A stretch of DNA of 58,054 nucleotides, taken from NCBI GenBank assembly GCA_020845935.1, contig JADLEV010000053.1, forward strand, positions 1-58,054, written 5' to 3'. The notes under the pieces were generated by a model. The model was not told the DNA's origin and searched no databases. It was given only the letters and a program-made list of their open reading frames with translations. This document shows, one piece after another, positions 46,152 to 54,929 of this stretch. The position numbers and the translations under genes are program-made. The DNA is from Gammaproteobacteria bacterium. GTDB lineage: Bacteria; Pseudomonadota; Gammaproteobacteria; Ga0077536. The stretch's first letter is position 1. The number at the start of each line of letters is the position of its first letter.

Positions 46152-47303
46152 TCAGGCGAACAACGGCATCCCGCACTCGGCCTTGCCGATGAAATCCCAC
46201 AGCGCATCGGAAACCGGCGCCATCACCGAGGCCGCACGGCTGTCGCGGAAGAAACGCTCGACCGCGATGTCCTTGCGATAGGCCGCACCGCCGCACACGC
46301 GCATCGCCAGGTCGTGGACTTCGAGCGAGGTCTCGGCGCCGGTCACCTTGCTTTGCAGTACGCGCAACTGTGCGTCGTCGCGGCCACGCTCGATGGCGTC
46401 GATCGCATCAATCAGCAGCGCGCGCGACATATCGATCTTGGTCCGCATCCGCGCGACATTGCCGCGCACTTGCGGGAACTCCGCGATCTTCGCGCCGGAG
46501 TAATCGTAGCCCTGACCGGTGACATGGGCGACGGTACGCCGCAGCACCCCTTCCATCATTCCGGTCGACACCGCGTGGTTCTGCACGCTGAACCAGGGCA
46601 GAACCACACCCATCATCAGATCGAAACCCTTGCCGTCCGCGCCGAGGCGATTCGCCGCGGGGATCTCGACATCGACCGCTCCGATCGGCGCCGAGGCGTT
46701 GGCGCGCAGGCCGAGCCCTTGGTAGCGATCGCCCAGCGTCAATCCCGGGGCACGGCTCGGTACCCACCAGAGGCTCGACAGGCCTTCGGCTGCGGCGGGT
46801 TTCGACGACCAGATATACAGATCGCATTCACCGGCGGAGGTGATCAGCTGTTTGTTCGCGTTGAGCAGAATGGTGTCGTTCGGGGCTGGCGTCGCGGTGC
46901 TGACCGGCACCCAGAAATGACTGCGCGAACCGAACTCGGAGAACGCCAGCGTCGTCAGGTGCTTGCCGGCGGCGATGGCGCGGCGCAGGTCCGGATCGCC
47001 GTGCGCTTCAATGACCGCGCTGCCGCAGTAATGCATCTTCATCACCATCGCGGTTGAGGGGCACTCCCGCGCGATCCGCTCGCACACGGCCGCCGCGGCG
47101 CGCAGCCCCTGGCCGTGGCCACCGACCTCGCGTGCGCTGATCAGACCGAGCAGTCCGGCCGCGCGCAGGGCTTCGATGTTCTCGCGCGGAAACCGCGCCT
47201 CGACATCGTTATCGCGCGCGTGCTTCTGAATGGTGTCGGCGGCGATGCGATCGACCGCCGTGAGCAATGCGCTGCCGCTCTGATCGAGGTTGAAACTTTG
47301 CAT
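46152..47303 (-). CDS. Acyl-CoA-dehydrogenase-fold flavoprotein lacking the usual catalytic Glu
   Basis: 383 residues with the ACAD layout: N-terminal helical domain, central beta domain (TLAFSEFGSRSHFW), C-terminal helical domain (MRVCGGAAYRKDIAVERFFRDSR). After RDSR, ordinary ACADs have an IYEGT motif carrying the catalytic Glu; here the sequence is AASVMAPVSDALWDFIG. This resembles the C-terminal pattern of the monooxygenase-type members DszC/SfnB (RDARTHTLHDPV). It may thus be an FMN-dependent monooxygenase or other oxidase, not a beta-oxidation enzyme. AGAAGGA precedes the ATG. It is the first gene of the four-gene operon. Confidence 0.8.
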   Translation of the reverse strand: MQSFNLDQSGSALLTAVDRIAADTIQKHARDNDVEARFPRENIEALRAAGLLGLISAREVGGHGQGLRAAAAVCERIARECPSTAMVMKMHYCGSAVIEAHGDPDLRRAIAAGKHLTTLAFSEFGSRSHFWVPVSTATPAPNDTILLNANKQLITSAGECDLYIWSSKPAAAEGLSSLWWVPSRAPGLTLGDRYQGLGLRANASAPIGAVDVEIPAANRLGADGKGFDLMMGVVLPWFSVQNHAVSTGMMEGVLRRTVAHVTGQGYDYSGAKIAEFPQVRGNVARMRTKIDMSRALLIDAIDAIERGRDDAQLRVLQSKVTGAETSLEVHDLAMRVCGGAAYRKDIAVERFFRDSRAASVMAPVSDALWDFIGKAECGMPLFA

Positions 47304-47485
47304 GCGGGAAATCCTTCTGCGATTGATTTGGAACGGATTTCGATGTTAGCCCGCGGCACACTGGTCGCCTTACGGCTCGCCAATAAAAGTTTCTGATGCC
47401 TCCCGGCGCATGCCATCGGCATTTCCGTTGGCGATCGTGGCGCAACGGGGCGCCGCGCGACGACCGGGGGAATCGTACGCGTGCG

Positions 47486-48220
47486 CTAACCGCGCCCGAG
47501 CAGCGGCATCGCCAGCGGCAGCATCACCGTCTCGAAGATCAGCACGTCGGCCGGCATGGTCGCGATCGTGACGATGACGCGGGCGATCTGCTCGGGTTCC
47601 ATCACCCCTTCGCGGTCGGCGAAGTCCGGTCGGGCTTCCCAGAAGCCGGAGCGTGTGTTGCCCGGATGCACGATACACACGGTGACGCCGTATTCGCGCG
47701 CTTCGATCGCGAGCGCATGGGTCAAGCCGGCGAGGCCGGCTTTCGCCGCCGCGTACGGCGCGGTGTTCGGCCGCGGGACGCGCGCGGCGACACTGCCGAT
47801 GTTGATGATGCGGCCGGCGCGCTGTGTACGCATCATGCGCAGCGCTTCGCGACTACAGAGGAACGCGCCGGAGAGATTGACGTCGAGCACGCGGCGCCAT
47901 TCGGCGAACGTCAGTTCGTGCGCTGGTGCGTTGATGGTGATGCCGGCGTTGTTGATGAGCAGATCGAGTCGGCCGTAACGTTCGGCGATCGTCGCGAACA
48001 AGCGAACCACATCGGCTTCATCGGTGACATCGGCGGGGATGGCAATGGCACTGCCGCCGTTGCTTTCTATTTCCGCGACGACGGCATCGAGCCGGCGCCG
48101 GTCGCGGGCCGCGAGCACCACGGCAGCGCCTGCAGCGGCGAGCGCTCGGGCAATGCCACGGCCGATGCCGGAACTCGCGCCGGTGACAAGTGCGATGCGA
48201 TTGTGCAATGGCGCGCTCAT
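47486..48220 (-). CDS. Short-chain dehydrogenase/reductase (cytoplasmic)
   Basis: 244 residues, classical SDR. Visible: the TGASSGIGRG nucleotide-binding motif, the NNAG motif, Ser in IGSVAARV, and YAAAK. The Arg-rich ARDRRRL after strand 2 favours NADP. The substrate is unknown. It ends 265 bases after the second SDR start region and lies 1 base downstream of that gene's partner frame, in the same direction. It is located between the four-gene operon and the PQQ region. Confidence 0.85.
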   Translation of the reverse strand: MSAPLHNRIALVTGASSGIGRGIARALAAAGAAVVLAARDRRRLDAVVAEIESNGGSAIAIPADVTDEADVVRLFATIAERYGRLDLLINNAGITINAPAHELTFAEWRRVLDVNLSGAFLCSREALRMMRTQRAGRIINIGSVAARVPRPNTAPYAAAKAGLAGLTHALAIEAREYGVTVCIVHPGNTRSGFWEARPDFADREGVMEPEQIARVIVTIATMPADVLIFETVMLPLAMPLLGRG

Positions 48221-48221
48221 C

Positions 48222-49022
48222 TCAGAACGGCAGCACTTCGCCGGTCGGGATACTGATGATCTTGCCAGTACGATCGAGCGTCATCGCATCGATGTCCTTG
48301 AGCAGATTCGCGACCTCGATCGCGACCGGCACGGTGTTCGGCATGTCCTTCATGTCGGGCTTGGTCGCGACCAGATAACTCGGTTCGAGCAGATTGACGA
48401 TCACGCCTTTCTCTTTCACCGAGACCGCCAGCACCTCCATGAACTTGTTGACCGCTGCCTTGCTCGACGCGTAGTTGAATGCACCGCCGCCCATCGCGCG
48501 TGCGAACGAGCCCGCCATCGACGTGATGGTGACCAGCTTCTTGTGCTTCGAGCGTTCGAGATGCGGCAGGAACGCCTGCGCGACCCGCATCGCACCAAAG
48601 GCATTGACCTGATAGGTCCACAGCGTGTCGTCGAAGTCGAGTTCGGCGATGCCGACCCCGACCTTCGCCATGTCGGCGGCCATCGTCGGCTGATTCGAGG
48701 ATGCGTTGTTGATCACTACATCGACCGGGGTATCGCGGTACTTGTCGGCAATGCGACGGATCTGGTTCAGGTCGGTGACATCCATCTGCTCGATCCGCAG
48801 ATTCGGATGCTGCGCGGCGATCGCGCGCAGCTCGGCCGCCTCCGGGTCATCCGCGGCGCGGCGAATGGTGGCAATGGTCAGCCAGCCGCGCGCCGCGTAC
48901 TGGCGAGCGATTTCGAGCCCGATGCCGCGGTTGGACCCGGTGACAAGCACCGTCTCCGCGGCGGCAAGGCCACACGCGCCGAGCAGCAATGTCAGAACAG
49001 CGATTCGATGGACGATGGGCAT
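48222..49022 (-). CDS. SDR-family protein with an N-terminal export signal
   Basis: 266 residues. The N-terminus MPIVHRIAVLTLLLGACGLAAAE is a signal-like segment with a lipobox-like LGAC, followed directly by the SDR nucleotide motif TVLVTGSNRGIG. NNAS, ITSMAGS and YASSK complete the SDR core. TGGAG lies 9 bases before ATG 49022. An exported NAD(P)-dependent enzyme would be unusual, as the cofactor is cytoplasmic; the segment could alternatively be an uncleaved anchor. It lies 37 bases downstream of a cytochrome c gene. Confidence 0.75.
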   Translation of the reverse strand: MPIVHRIAVLTLLLGACGLAAAETVLVTGSNRGIGLEIARQYAARGWLTIATIRRAADDPEAAELRAIAAQHPNLRIEQMDVTDLNQIRRIADKYRDTPVDVVINNASSNQPTMAADMAKVGVGIAELDFDDTLWTYQVNAFGAMRVAQAFLPHLERSKHKKLVTITSMAGSFARAMGGGAFNYASSKAAVNKFMEVLAVSVKEKGVIVNLLEPSYLVATKPDMKDMPNTVPVAIEVANLLKDIDAMTLDRTGKIISIPTGEVLPF

Positions 49023-49059
49023 GATGTGATCTCCAGGAAGAATGAGGGCCGCGCCGTGG

Positions 49060-49512
49060 TCACCAGGAAAAAACGATACTGTCGAGTCGCAAGGTCTCGC
49101 TGGAAAACACGACCTCACTGGGGGCGATGCCGTTGGCCTGCAGCAGATACGCCAGCACGTCGGCATGGTCCTGCTCCGACAACAGCTTCGGTTGCGCCGG
49201 TGGCATCTGGGTCACCGCGAATGCGAGCAATTCCGCGCTGGTCTTGCCGCGCCAGCGGGAGCGAAAGAACGATCCCTTGAGCGGGGTGCCGAACTGCCCA
49301 TCGTTGAGCCGGTTGCCATGACATGAGGCGCAATGCTGCCGGTACAGCGCCCGGCCGTGTTCGGCCTGTGCGGCGGTATAGGACAGCACGCCGTCCTCGG
49401 CAAGCGACGCCGTGGACCAAGCCGCGAAGGTCAGCACCGCGACGAAAATGCGACGAGCGAATCGATGACAGGGATGGCACGAATGGCGCGGCGATTCTGT
49501 GGCGGCTGGCAT
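49060..49512 (-). CDS. Monoheme c-type cytochrome
   Basis: 150 residues with an export signal (RRIFVAVLTFAAWSTASLAED) and one heme motif, CASCHG, with a downstream methionine candidate in TQMPPAQ. It is a periplasmic electron carrier and is divergent from the PQQ propeller gene at 49630, so it may accept its electrons. A second CxxCH (CHPCH) lies in the n-region before the signal and is not likely to hold heme; a later start is possible. Confidence 0.8.
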   Translation of the reverse strand: MPAATESPRHSCHPCHRFARRIFVAVLTFAAWSTASLAEDGVLSYTAAQAEHGRALYRQHCASCHGNRLNDGQFGTPLKGSFFRSRWRGKTSAELLAFAVTQMPPAQPKLLSEQDHADVLAYLLQANGIAPSEVVFSSETLRLDSIVFSW

Positions 49513-49629
49513 GACGGGAATGGTAGCACCGGGGACACGACGTCCGCGTTAGGTTCGAGTTTCCCGGTGCGTACGGACTGATGTAGATTCGCCTCGCTCA
49601 TGTCGTCTCACCGGGGGGAGGTTGATGTG

Positions 49630-51414
49630 ATGTGGCACCGTATCGCATTCATCGCAATCGTCGGCTGGTCGCTGCCGCTGCCGGCACAGGATTTTCCGGT
49701 CACGCCCGGCGTCGCCGACCCCGCTGCCGCGGCGATCCTGCGCGATCGCGCCGCGCTGCTCGCGCGGCTATCTCCCGTGACCGACGATCAGTTGCGCCGG
49801 CCGCCGCCGGAATCTTGGCTCACCTGGCGCCGGACCTACGATGGCTGGGGCTACAGTCCGCTCGATCAGATCAAGCAACGCAATGTTGGTGCGCTGACCC
49901 TGGCCTGGAGCTGGGCGCTCAGCACCGGCCCGAGCCCGACCACGCCGCTGGTCCATGAGGGCGTGCTGTTCGTCTACAACTACGGCGACCGCATCCAGGC
50001 GCTCGTTGCTGCGACCGGTGATCTGCTGTGGGAATACGCGCGGCAATTGCCGGACGGGGTGCGCCTGCAATACAAGCGATCGATCGCGATCGCGGGTGAC
50101 CGGCTGTTCTTCGCCAGTTCCGATATCCACCTCGTCGCGCTCGACATTCGTACCGGCAAGGTCGTCTGGGATCACGAGGTCGCCGATTGGCATGACGACT
50201 GGTGGTATACGGCCGGTCCGATGGTCGTGCGCGACAAGGTCATCATGGGCATGAGCGGCTGCGGCAACGGCCAGCGCGGTGGCTGTTTCATCAGCGCACA
50301 CGACATCGCGTCCGGCGCTGAAATATGGCGCTTCAACACGATCGCGCGGCTCGGTCTCCCCGGTGGCGACAGCTGGAACGGGCTCGCTCATGACGAGCGC
50401 TATGGTGGCTCGGTGTGGGCGGCGGGTAGCTACGACCCGGAGCTGAATCTGCTGTATTACGGCATCGGTCAACCCTACCCCTGGAACGCGACCCTGCGTG
50501 GCACGAGCCCGCGCAGCATGGGCGGCGGCGGCGGCAACGAAGCGCTTTACACCAATTCCACCGTCGCACTGAATCCGGATAGCGGCGCGCTGGTCTGGCA
50601 TTACCAGCATTTACCGAACGACTCCTGGGACATGGACTACGCGTTCGATCGGGTCCTGGTCGAACTGCAGGTCGAGGGTGCGCGGCGCAAGCTCGTCATC
50701 ACTGCCGGCAAGCTCGGCATCGTCGAGGCGCTGGACGCGCGAACCGGTGCGTTTGTCTTCGCGATTGATCCTGGCGTGCAGAATCTGGTGACCTCGATCG
50801 ACCCCGGGACCGGCGCCAAGATCCTCGATCTGGCGCGTGACCCGGTTCCCGGCGAGACAGCATCGCTGTGCCCGCACCCCGGCGGTGCCCGCAGTTTTCC
50901 GGCGGCCGGCTACAACCCGCGCCGGCAGACCTTGCATCTGCCGATGCAGTGGCATTGCGCCGAATACGAGCCGATCCCGCTCGATCCCGGGGAAAGCTAT
51001 CAGGGTGGTGGCGGGGCGCGCTGGCGCATCACGCCGCATCCGGATGCGGCGGGAACGATCGGCCGTTTGCAGACGTTTGATCTGGCAACTCAGTCGCTTG
51101 GCTGGCAGCACCGGGATCGCGCCCCGCAATCGACTGCGAGTCTGCCGACCGGCGGCGGCCTGATATTCCAGGGAACCCAGGATCGCTACTTCCGCGCGCA
51201 TGACGACACGACCGGAGCGGTGCTGTGGCAGACGCGGCTCGGCGACGTGCCGAACTCATTTCCGATCAGCTATGCGGTGGCTGGCCGGCAGTACGTCGCG
51301 GTCACTACCGGCGCCGGCACGCCCTACACACGCACCTGGGCCAGTCTGACGCCCGACATTCGGTTGCCGTCGCAGGCGGGTGCCATGTTGTGGGTGTTCG
51401 CTCTGCCGGAATGA
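49630..51414 (+). CDS. Exported PQQ-dehydrogenase-like beta-propeller protein
   Basis: 594 residues with a signal peptide ending near LPAQD. The repeated tryptophan-docking segments (ATGDLLWEYAR, TGKVVWDHEV, SGAEIWRFNT, TGAVLWQTRL) give the eight-bladed PQQ alcohol dehydrogenase fold. The start at 49630 is set by GGAGG just upstream. The active-site Asp is likely Asp334 in WDMD. The adjacent-cysteine pair of methanol dehydrogenases is missing. The calcium-ligand motif GAExGxRG reads GCGNGQRG here, and the GNP motif reads GQP. It may oxidise an alcohol or aldehyde, or have lost this activity. There is no cytochrome domain. Confidence 0.78.
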   Translation: MWHRIAFIAIVGWSLPLPAQDFPVTPGVADPAAAAILRDRAALLARLSPVTDDQLRRPPPESWLTWRRTYDGWGYSPLDQIKQRNVGALTLAWSWALSTGPSPTTPLVHEGVLFVYNYGDRIQALVAATGDLLWEYARQLPDGVRLQYKRSIAIAGDRLFFASSDIHLVALDIRTGKVVWDHEVADWHDDWWYTAGPMVVRDKVIMGMSGCGNGQRGGCFISAHDIASGAEIWRFNTIARLGLPGGDSWNGLAHDERYGGSVWAAGSYDPELNLLYYGIGQPYPWNATLRGTSPRSMGGGGGNEALYTNSTVALNPDSGALVWHYQHLPNDSWDMDYAFDRVLVELQVEGARRKLVITAGKLGIVEALDARTGAFVFAIDPGVQNLVTSIDPGTGAKILDLARDPVPGETASLCPHPGGARSFPAAGYNPRRQTLHLPMQWHCAEYEPIPLDPGESYQGGGGARWRITPHPDAAGTIGRLQTFDLATQSLGWQHRDRAPQSTASLPTGGGLIFQGTQDRYFRAHDDTTGAVLWQTRLGDVPNSFPISYAVAGRQYVAVTTGAGTPYTRTWASLTPDIRLPSQAGAMLWVFALPE

Positions 51415-51575
51415 AACGGTAGCTGTTCCCGCGCTCCGGCCAATCCATGCCACGAGGTGCCACTTGCACAGAAGCGCGCAAGCTGGCTATTCTGCGCATG
51501 CAAAGAAGGTCCGGCCACTCGCTGGTCGGTGGCACGCGACATCGCGAACGAGGGTCCCCTCCAAGGATATTCGCC

Positions 51576-52319
51576 ATGCTCCATTGCATACGCGCCATCA
51601 GCACCGTCCTGTGCGCCGCCGGTCTGACCGTGGCGAGCTTTGCGGCCAGCGCCGCTCGTCCCGACTTCACCGGAGTGTGGGGCACCTATCGCGCCCCAGG
51701 CCAGCCGCCGCCGGTGTTCGGGCCACAGAACCGGGGCAATCTCCCGCTCCGGCCCGAAGCCAAGGCAAAAGTTGATGCTTACCGCGCGCTCATCACACCG
51801 ACTGGCGACACGCCTGGCGGCTGGTGCCTTGGCGGCGGCATGCCGTCGTCGATGCTTGGATCCGGACCCTATCCGATGGAAATCATCCAGCGCGATGACG
51901 TGATTCTGATTATCTACGAGGCGCATACCGAAACCCGGCATGTCTACCTGCAACAACGCGCCAAGGAAGAAGATCTGTTTCCCGATCGCAATGGCTATTC
52001 GGTCGGGCGCTGGGAAGGAGACACACTGATCATTGAAACGACCAATCTGAAAGAGGCAGTCGATCAGAGCCAGTTCCCGCACAGTGCGGCGGCCAAAATC
52101 GTCGAGGAGTACACGATGCAGACCAACGCGGACGGCAGCAAAGTGCTTACTGCGCAGATGACTCTGACCGATCCGGATTTCTACACGGAAACCGTTCGCG
52201 CCGAGAAGAAGTGGTCGTACCTTCCGGGTGTCCGTCTGTTGCCATATGAATGCAATGAAGCCACCTGGGAAGAACGTTTGCAGCAGCTACGCCAGCAGTC
52301 ACAGGCGAAACCCCATTGA
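51576..52319 (+). CDS. Unknown exported protein
   Basis: 247 residues that I cannot place in a named family. A signal peptide ends near SAARPDF. The mature part begins FTGVWGTYRAPG, ending with a mostly beta region (GRWEGDTLIIETTNL, LTAQMTLTDPDFYTETVRAEKKWSYLPG). The start at 51576 has AAGGA upstream. It is 22 bases before the DUF6152 gene in the same direction and follows the PQQ-propeller gene, so the three may form one transcript. Confidence 0.6.
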   Translation: MLHCIRAISTVLCAAGLTVASFAASAARPDFTGVWGTYRAPGQPPPVFGPQNRGNLPLRPEAKAKVDAYRALITPTGDTPGGWCLGGGMPSSMLGSGPYPMEIIQRDDVILIIYEAHTETRHVYLQQRAKEEDLFPDRNGYSVGRWEGDTLIIETTNLKEAVDQSQFPHSAAAKIVEEYTMQTNADGSKVLTAQMTLTDPDFYTETVRAEKKWSYLPGVRLLPYECNEATWEERLQQLRQQSQAKPH

Positions 52320-52341
52320 TCTCCAAGAGGAGCCCCAATCC

Positions 52342-52704
52342 ATGAAAAAGCTTAGTTACGCCCTCGCCGCTATCGTCGTCTTGCTGGCGCCGCTCGCGGC
52401 CCGTGCCCATCATTCCGCAGCACTTTTTGATCTCACGGTCCGCGATAACAAGGTGACCGGGATCGTCAAGAAGTTCGAGCCGCGCAATCCGCACACCGAC
52501 ATCATCCTTGAAGTCACCGACGCCAAAGGCACGCGGGACATCACTTTCGAAGGCCACAGTCGCAACAATTTCTATCGTTCCGGCTGGCGTGAAGGCAAGG
52601 TAAAGGTCGGTGACAAGATCACTTTGATCGCGGCACCGCGCAAGGATGGCGGTGACGGCGGCTATGTCGTCGGCGTGGTTTGCGCCGACGGTTCACAGTT
52701 CTAA
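52342..52704 (+). CDS. Exported DUF6152 protein
   Basis: 120 residues. A signal peptide ends at ARAHHSAALFDL, the typical AHHS start of mature DUF6152 proteins. The rest is one OB-like beta domain (VTGIVKKFEPRNPHTDIILEV) with one cysteine near the end. The biochemical function is unknown; in my experience the family appears with PQQ and secreted-hypothetical gene clusters. GGAG precedes the start. Confidence 0.78.
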   Translation: MKKLSYALAAIVVLLAPLAARAHHSAALFDLTVRDNKVTGIVKKFEPRNPHTDIILEVTDAKGTRDITFEGHSRNNFYRSGWREGKVKVGDKITLIAAPRKDGGDGGYVVGVVCADGSQF

Positions 52705-53056
52705 CCTCGGTCGCTTTTTTTCACTGGCCAGCCAAGGAAGCTCTGATTAAGTCAGAGCTTCCTTGGGCTTGCATCGGGCCGGCCTCAAACGGCCATAAGA
52801 AAACGCCATTTTTCTTCTGGCCCGGATCAGGGCTCCCTAGCCCCGTCGAAGTTCCAGTTCACCACACACCACCGGATCGCATGGGTCAATTGCTGCTCGT
52901 GGATCGGGTCCAGGCTTCGCTGTCACTGGTTCACGCCCGGCAGCGGCGGTTGGGGTTGTGTGGGTCCGTTGTAGGCGAGGCCCCGCCCGTTCAGTAGACT
53001 TGGCCGCGAGTCGCCGCCGACTCGCCACCATGATCCCTGTAGTCGCGGAGTTCAGC
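52705..53056. other. Gap between DUF6152 gene and ilvD
   Basis: 352 bases without a supported gene. It holds a T-run (52714-52720), a perfect 15-bp hairpin at 52732-52766, and the ilvD promoter and GGAG ribosome site near 53047. An in-frame extension of ilvD to 52958 has no family similarity. Confidence 0.5.
52732..52766. repeat. Perfect 15-bp inverted repeat (hairpin)
   Basis: CCAAGGAAGCTCTGA, loop TTAAG, then the exact complement. No T-run follows on the plus strand. It may be a transcript end for the DUF6152 gene or a remnant of a mobile-element end (GGAAGCTCTGATTAA resembles known IS5-like termini). Confidence 0.55.
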
Positions 53057-54910
53057 ATGCCTCAATACCGTTCCCGAACCTCCACCCATGGCCGCAACAT
53101 GGCCGGCGCACGCGCGCTGTGGCGCGCCACTGGCATCCAGGAGGAAGATTTCGGCAAGCCCATCATTGCCGTAGTCAATTCGTTCACCCAGTTCGGGCCC
53201 GGCCATGTCCATCTGCGTGACGTCGGTCAGTTGGTCGCGCGCGAGATCGAGGCCGCCGGCGGCCTCGCCAAGGAGTTCAACACGATCGCCATCGATGATG
53301 GCATCGCGATGGGCCACGGCGGCATGCTGTACTCGCTGCCGTCACGCGAACTGATCGCCGATTCGGTCGAATACATGGTCAATGCCCATACCGCCGATGC
53401 GATGGTCTGCATCTCTAACTGCGACAAGATCACACCGGGCATGCTGATGGCGGCGATGCGGCTGAATATCCCGGCGGTGTTCGTCTCCGGCGGGCCGATG
53501 GAAGCCGGCAAGGTGCGCTGGCACGGAGAGGAACGTGCGGTCGATCTAATCGACGCGATGATCGAGGCCGGCGACGATCGCAATACCGACGCCGAGGTCG
53601 CGGCGATGGAACGCTCGGCCTGTCCGACCTGCGGCTCCTGCTCTGGCATGTTCACGGCCAACTCGATGAACTGCCTGGCCGAGGCCCTTGGTCTGGCGTT
53701 ACCCGGCAATGGTTCGTTGCTGGCAACGCACGTCGATCGCAAGGAACTGTTCCTGCGTGCCGGCCGACTCATCGTCGATCTCTGCCGGCGCTACTACGAG
53801 CAGGACGACGCCAACGTATCGCCGCGCGCGATCGCGTCGTTTGCCGCATTCGAAAATGCGATGAGTCTCGATGTCGCGATGGGCGGATCGACCAATACCG
53901 TGCTGCATCTGCTGGCGATCGCGCGTGAGGGCGGTGTCGCCTTCACGATGCAGGACATCGATCGCCTGTCGCGCCGCGTGCCGTGTCTCGCCAAGGTCGC
54001 GCCAGCAACACAGGACTACCACATGGAGGACGTGCATCGCGCCGGAGGCGTGCTGGCAATCCTGGGCGAACTCGATCGCGCGGATCTCATCGCACGTGAT
54101 GTGCCGACCGTGCACAGTGCAACACTGGGTGAGGCGCTGGAACTTTGGGACGTAGTGCGCACGCAGAGCACCGCAGTGCACGAGTTCTTCCGCGCGGCGC
54201 CGGGTGGCGTGCCGACACAGACCGCGTTCTCGCAGAACCGACGCTATCCGATACTCGACACCGATCGCGCGCACGGCTGTATTCGCGACCTGGCGCACGC
54301 CTACAGCCGTGATGGTGGACTCGCGGTGCTTTACGGCAACATCGCGCGGGACGGCTGCATCGTGAAGACCGCGGGTGTTGACGAATCGATTCTGAAGTTC
54401 ACCGGCCGCGCCCGGGTTTGTGAGAGCCAGGAAGAGGCGGTAGCACTGATCCTGGGCAACCGGATCGTCGCCGGCGATGTGGTCGTCGTGCGTTATGAAG
54501 GACCGAAAGGCGGGCCCGGCATGCAGGAAATGCTGTATCCGACCTCGTTCCTGAAATCCAAAGGTCTTGGCAAAGTTTGCGCGCTACTGACCGACGGTCG
54601 GTTCTCCGGCGGCACCTCTGGCCTCTCGATCGGTCATTGCTCGCCGGAAGCGGCAGAAGGGGGCGAAATCGCGCTGGTCGATGAGGGAGACACGATCGAG
54701 ATCGACATTCCGAACAGGCGGATACATCTTGCTGTCAGCGACACGGAACTCGCGCAGCGCCGCAAGGCCATGGAAGCCAAAGGTATTGCCGCGTGGCGGC
54801 CGGCGCAGAGACAACGGAGCGTATCGGCGGCACTGCAAGCCTATGCCGCTATGACGACCTCCGCTGCGCATGGCGCGGTGCGCGACGTGACGCGTCTGGC
54901 GCCGCGGTAG
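53057..54910 (+). CDS. ilvD: Dihydroxy-acid dehydratase
   Basis: 617 residues, equal to E. coli IlvD in length. Visible: [13 protein letters not shown], the cluster cysteine region [12 protein letters not shown] and [32 protein letters not shown], and [19 protein letters not shown]. It catalyses the dehydration of dihydroxy acids in isoleucine and valine synthesis using an Fe-S cluster. The start at 53057 is chosen over longer frames because of GGAG and family length. The gene stands alone. Confidence 0.95.
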   Translation: MPQYRSRTSTHGRNMAGARALWRATGIQEEDFGKPIIAVVNSFTQFGPGHVHLRDVGQLVAREIEAAGGLAKEFNTIAIDDGIAMGHGGMLYSLPSRELIADSVEYMVNAHTADAMVCISNCDKITPGMLMAAMRLNIPAVFVSGGPMEAGKVRWHGEERAVDLIDAMIEAGDDRNTDAEVAAMERSACPTCGSCSGMFTANSMNCLAEALGLALPGNGSLLATHVDRKELFLRAGRLIVDLCRRYYEQDDANVSPRAIASFAAFENAMSLDVAMGGSTNTVLHLLAIAREGGVAFTMQDIDRLSRRVPCLAKVAPATQDYHMEDVHRAGGVLAILGELDRADLIARDVPTVHSATLGEALELWDVVRTQSTAVHEFFRAAPGGVPTQTAFSQNRRYPILDTDRAHGCIRDLAHAYSRDGGLAVLYGNIARDGCIVKTAGVDESILKFTGRARVCESQEEAVALILGNRIVAGDVVVVRYEGPKGGPGMQEMLYPTSFLKSKGLGKVCALLTDGRFSGGTSGLSIGHCSPEAAEGGEIALVDEGDTIEIDIPNRRIHLAVSDTELAQRRKAMEAKGIAAWRPAQRQRSVSAALQAYAAMTTSAAHGAVRDVTRLAPR

Positions 54911-54929
54911 CGTACGCCTGCCGGAGTTC

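Noticed and set aside
49460-49500. A second CxxCH (CHPCH) in the cytochrome c N-terminus
   Set aside because: It lies before the signal peptide core, so it would stay in the cytoplasm or be cleaved off; not counted as a heme site.
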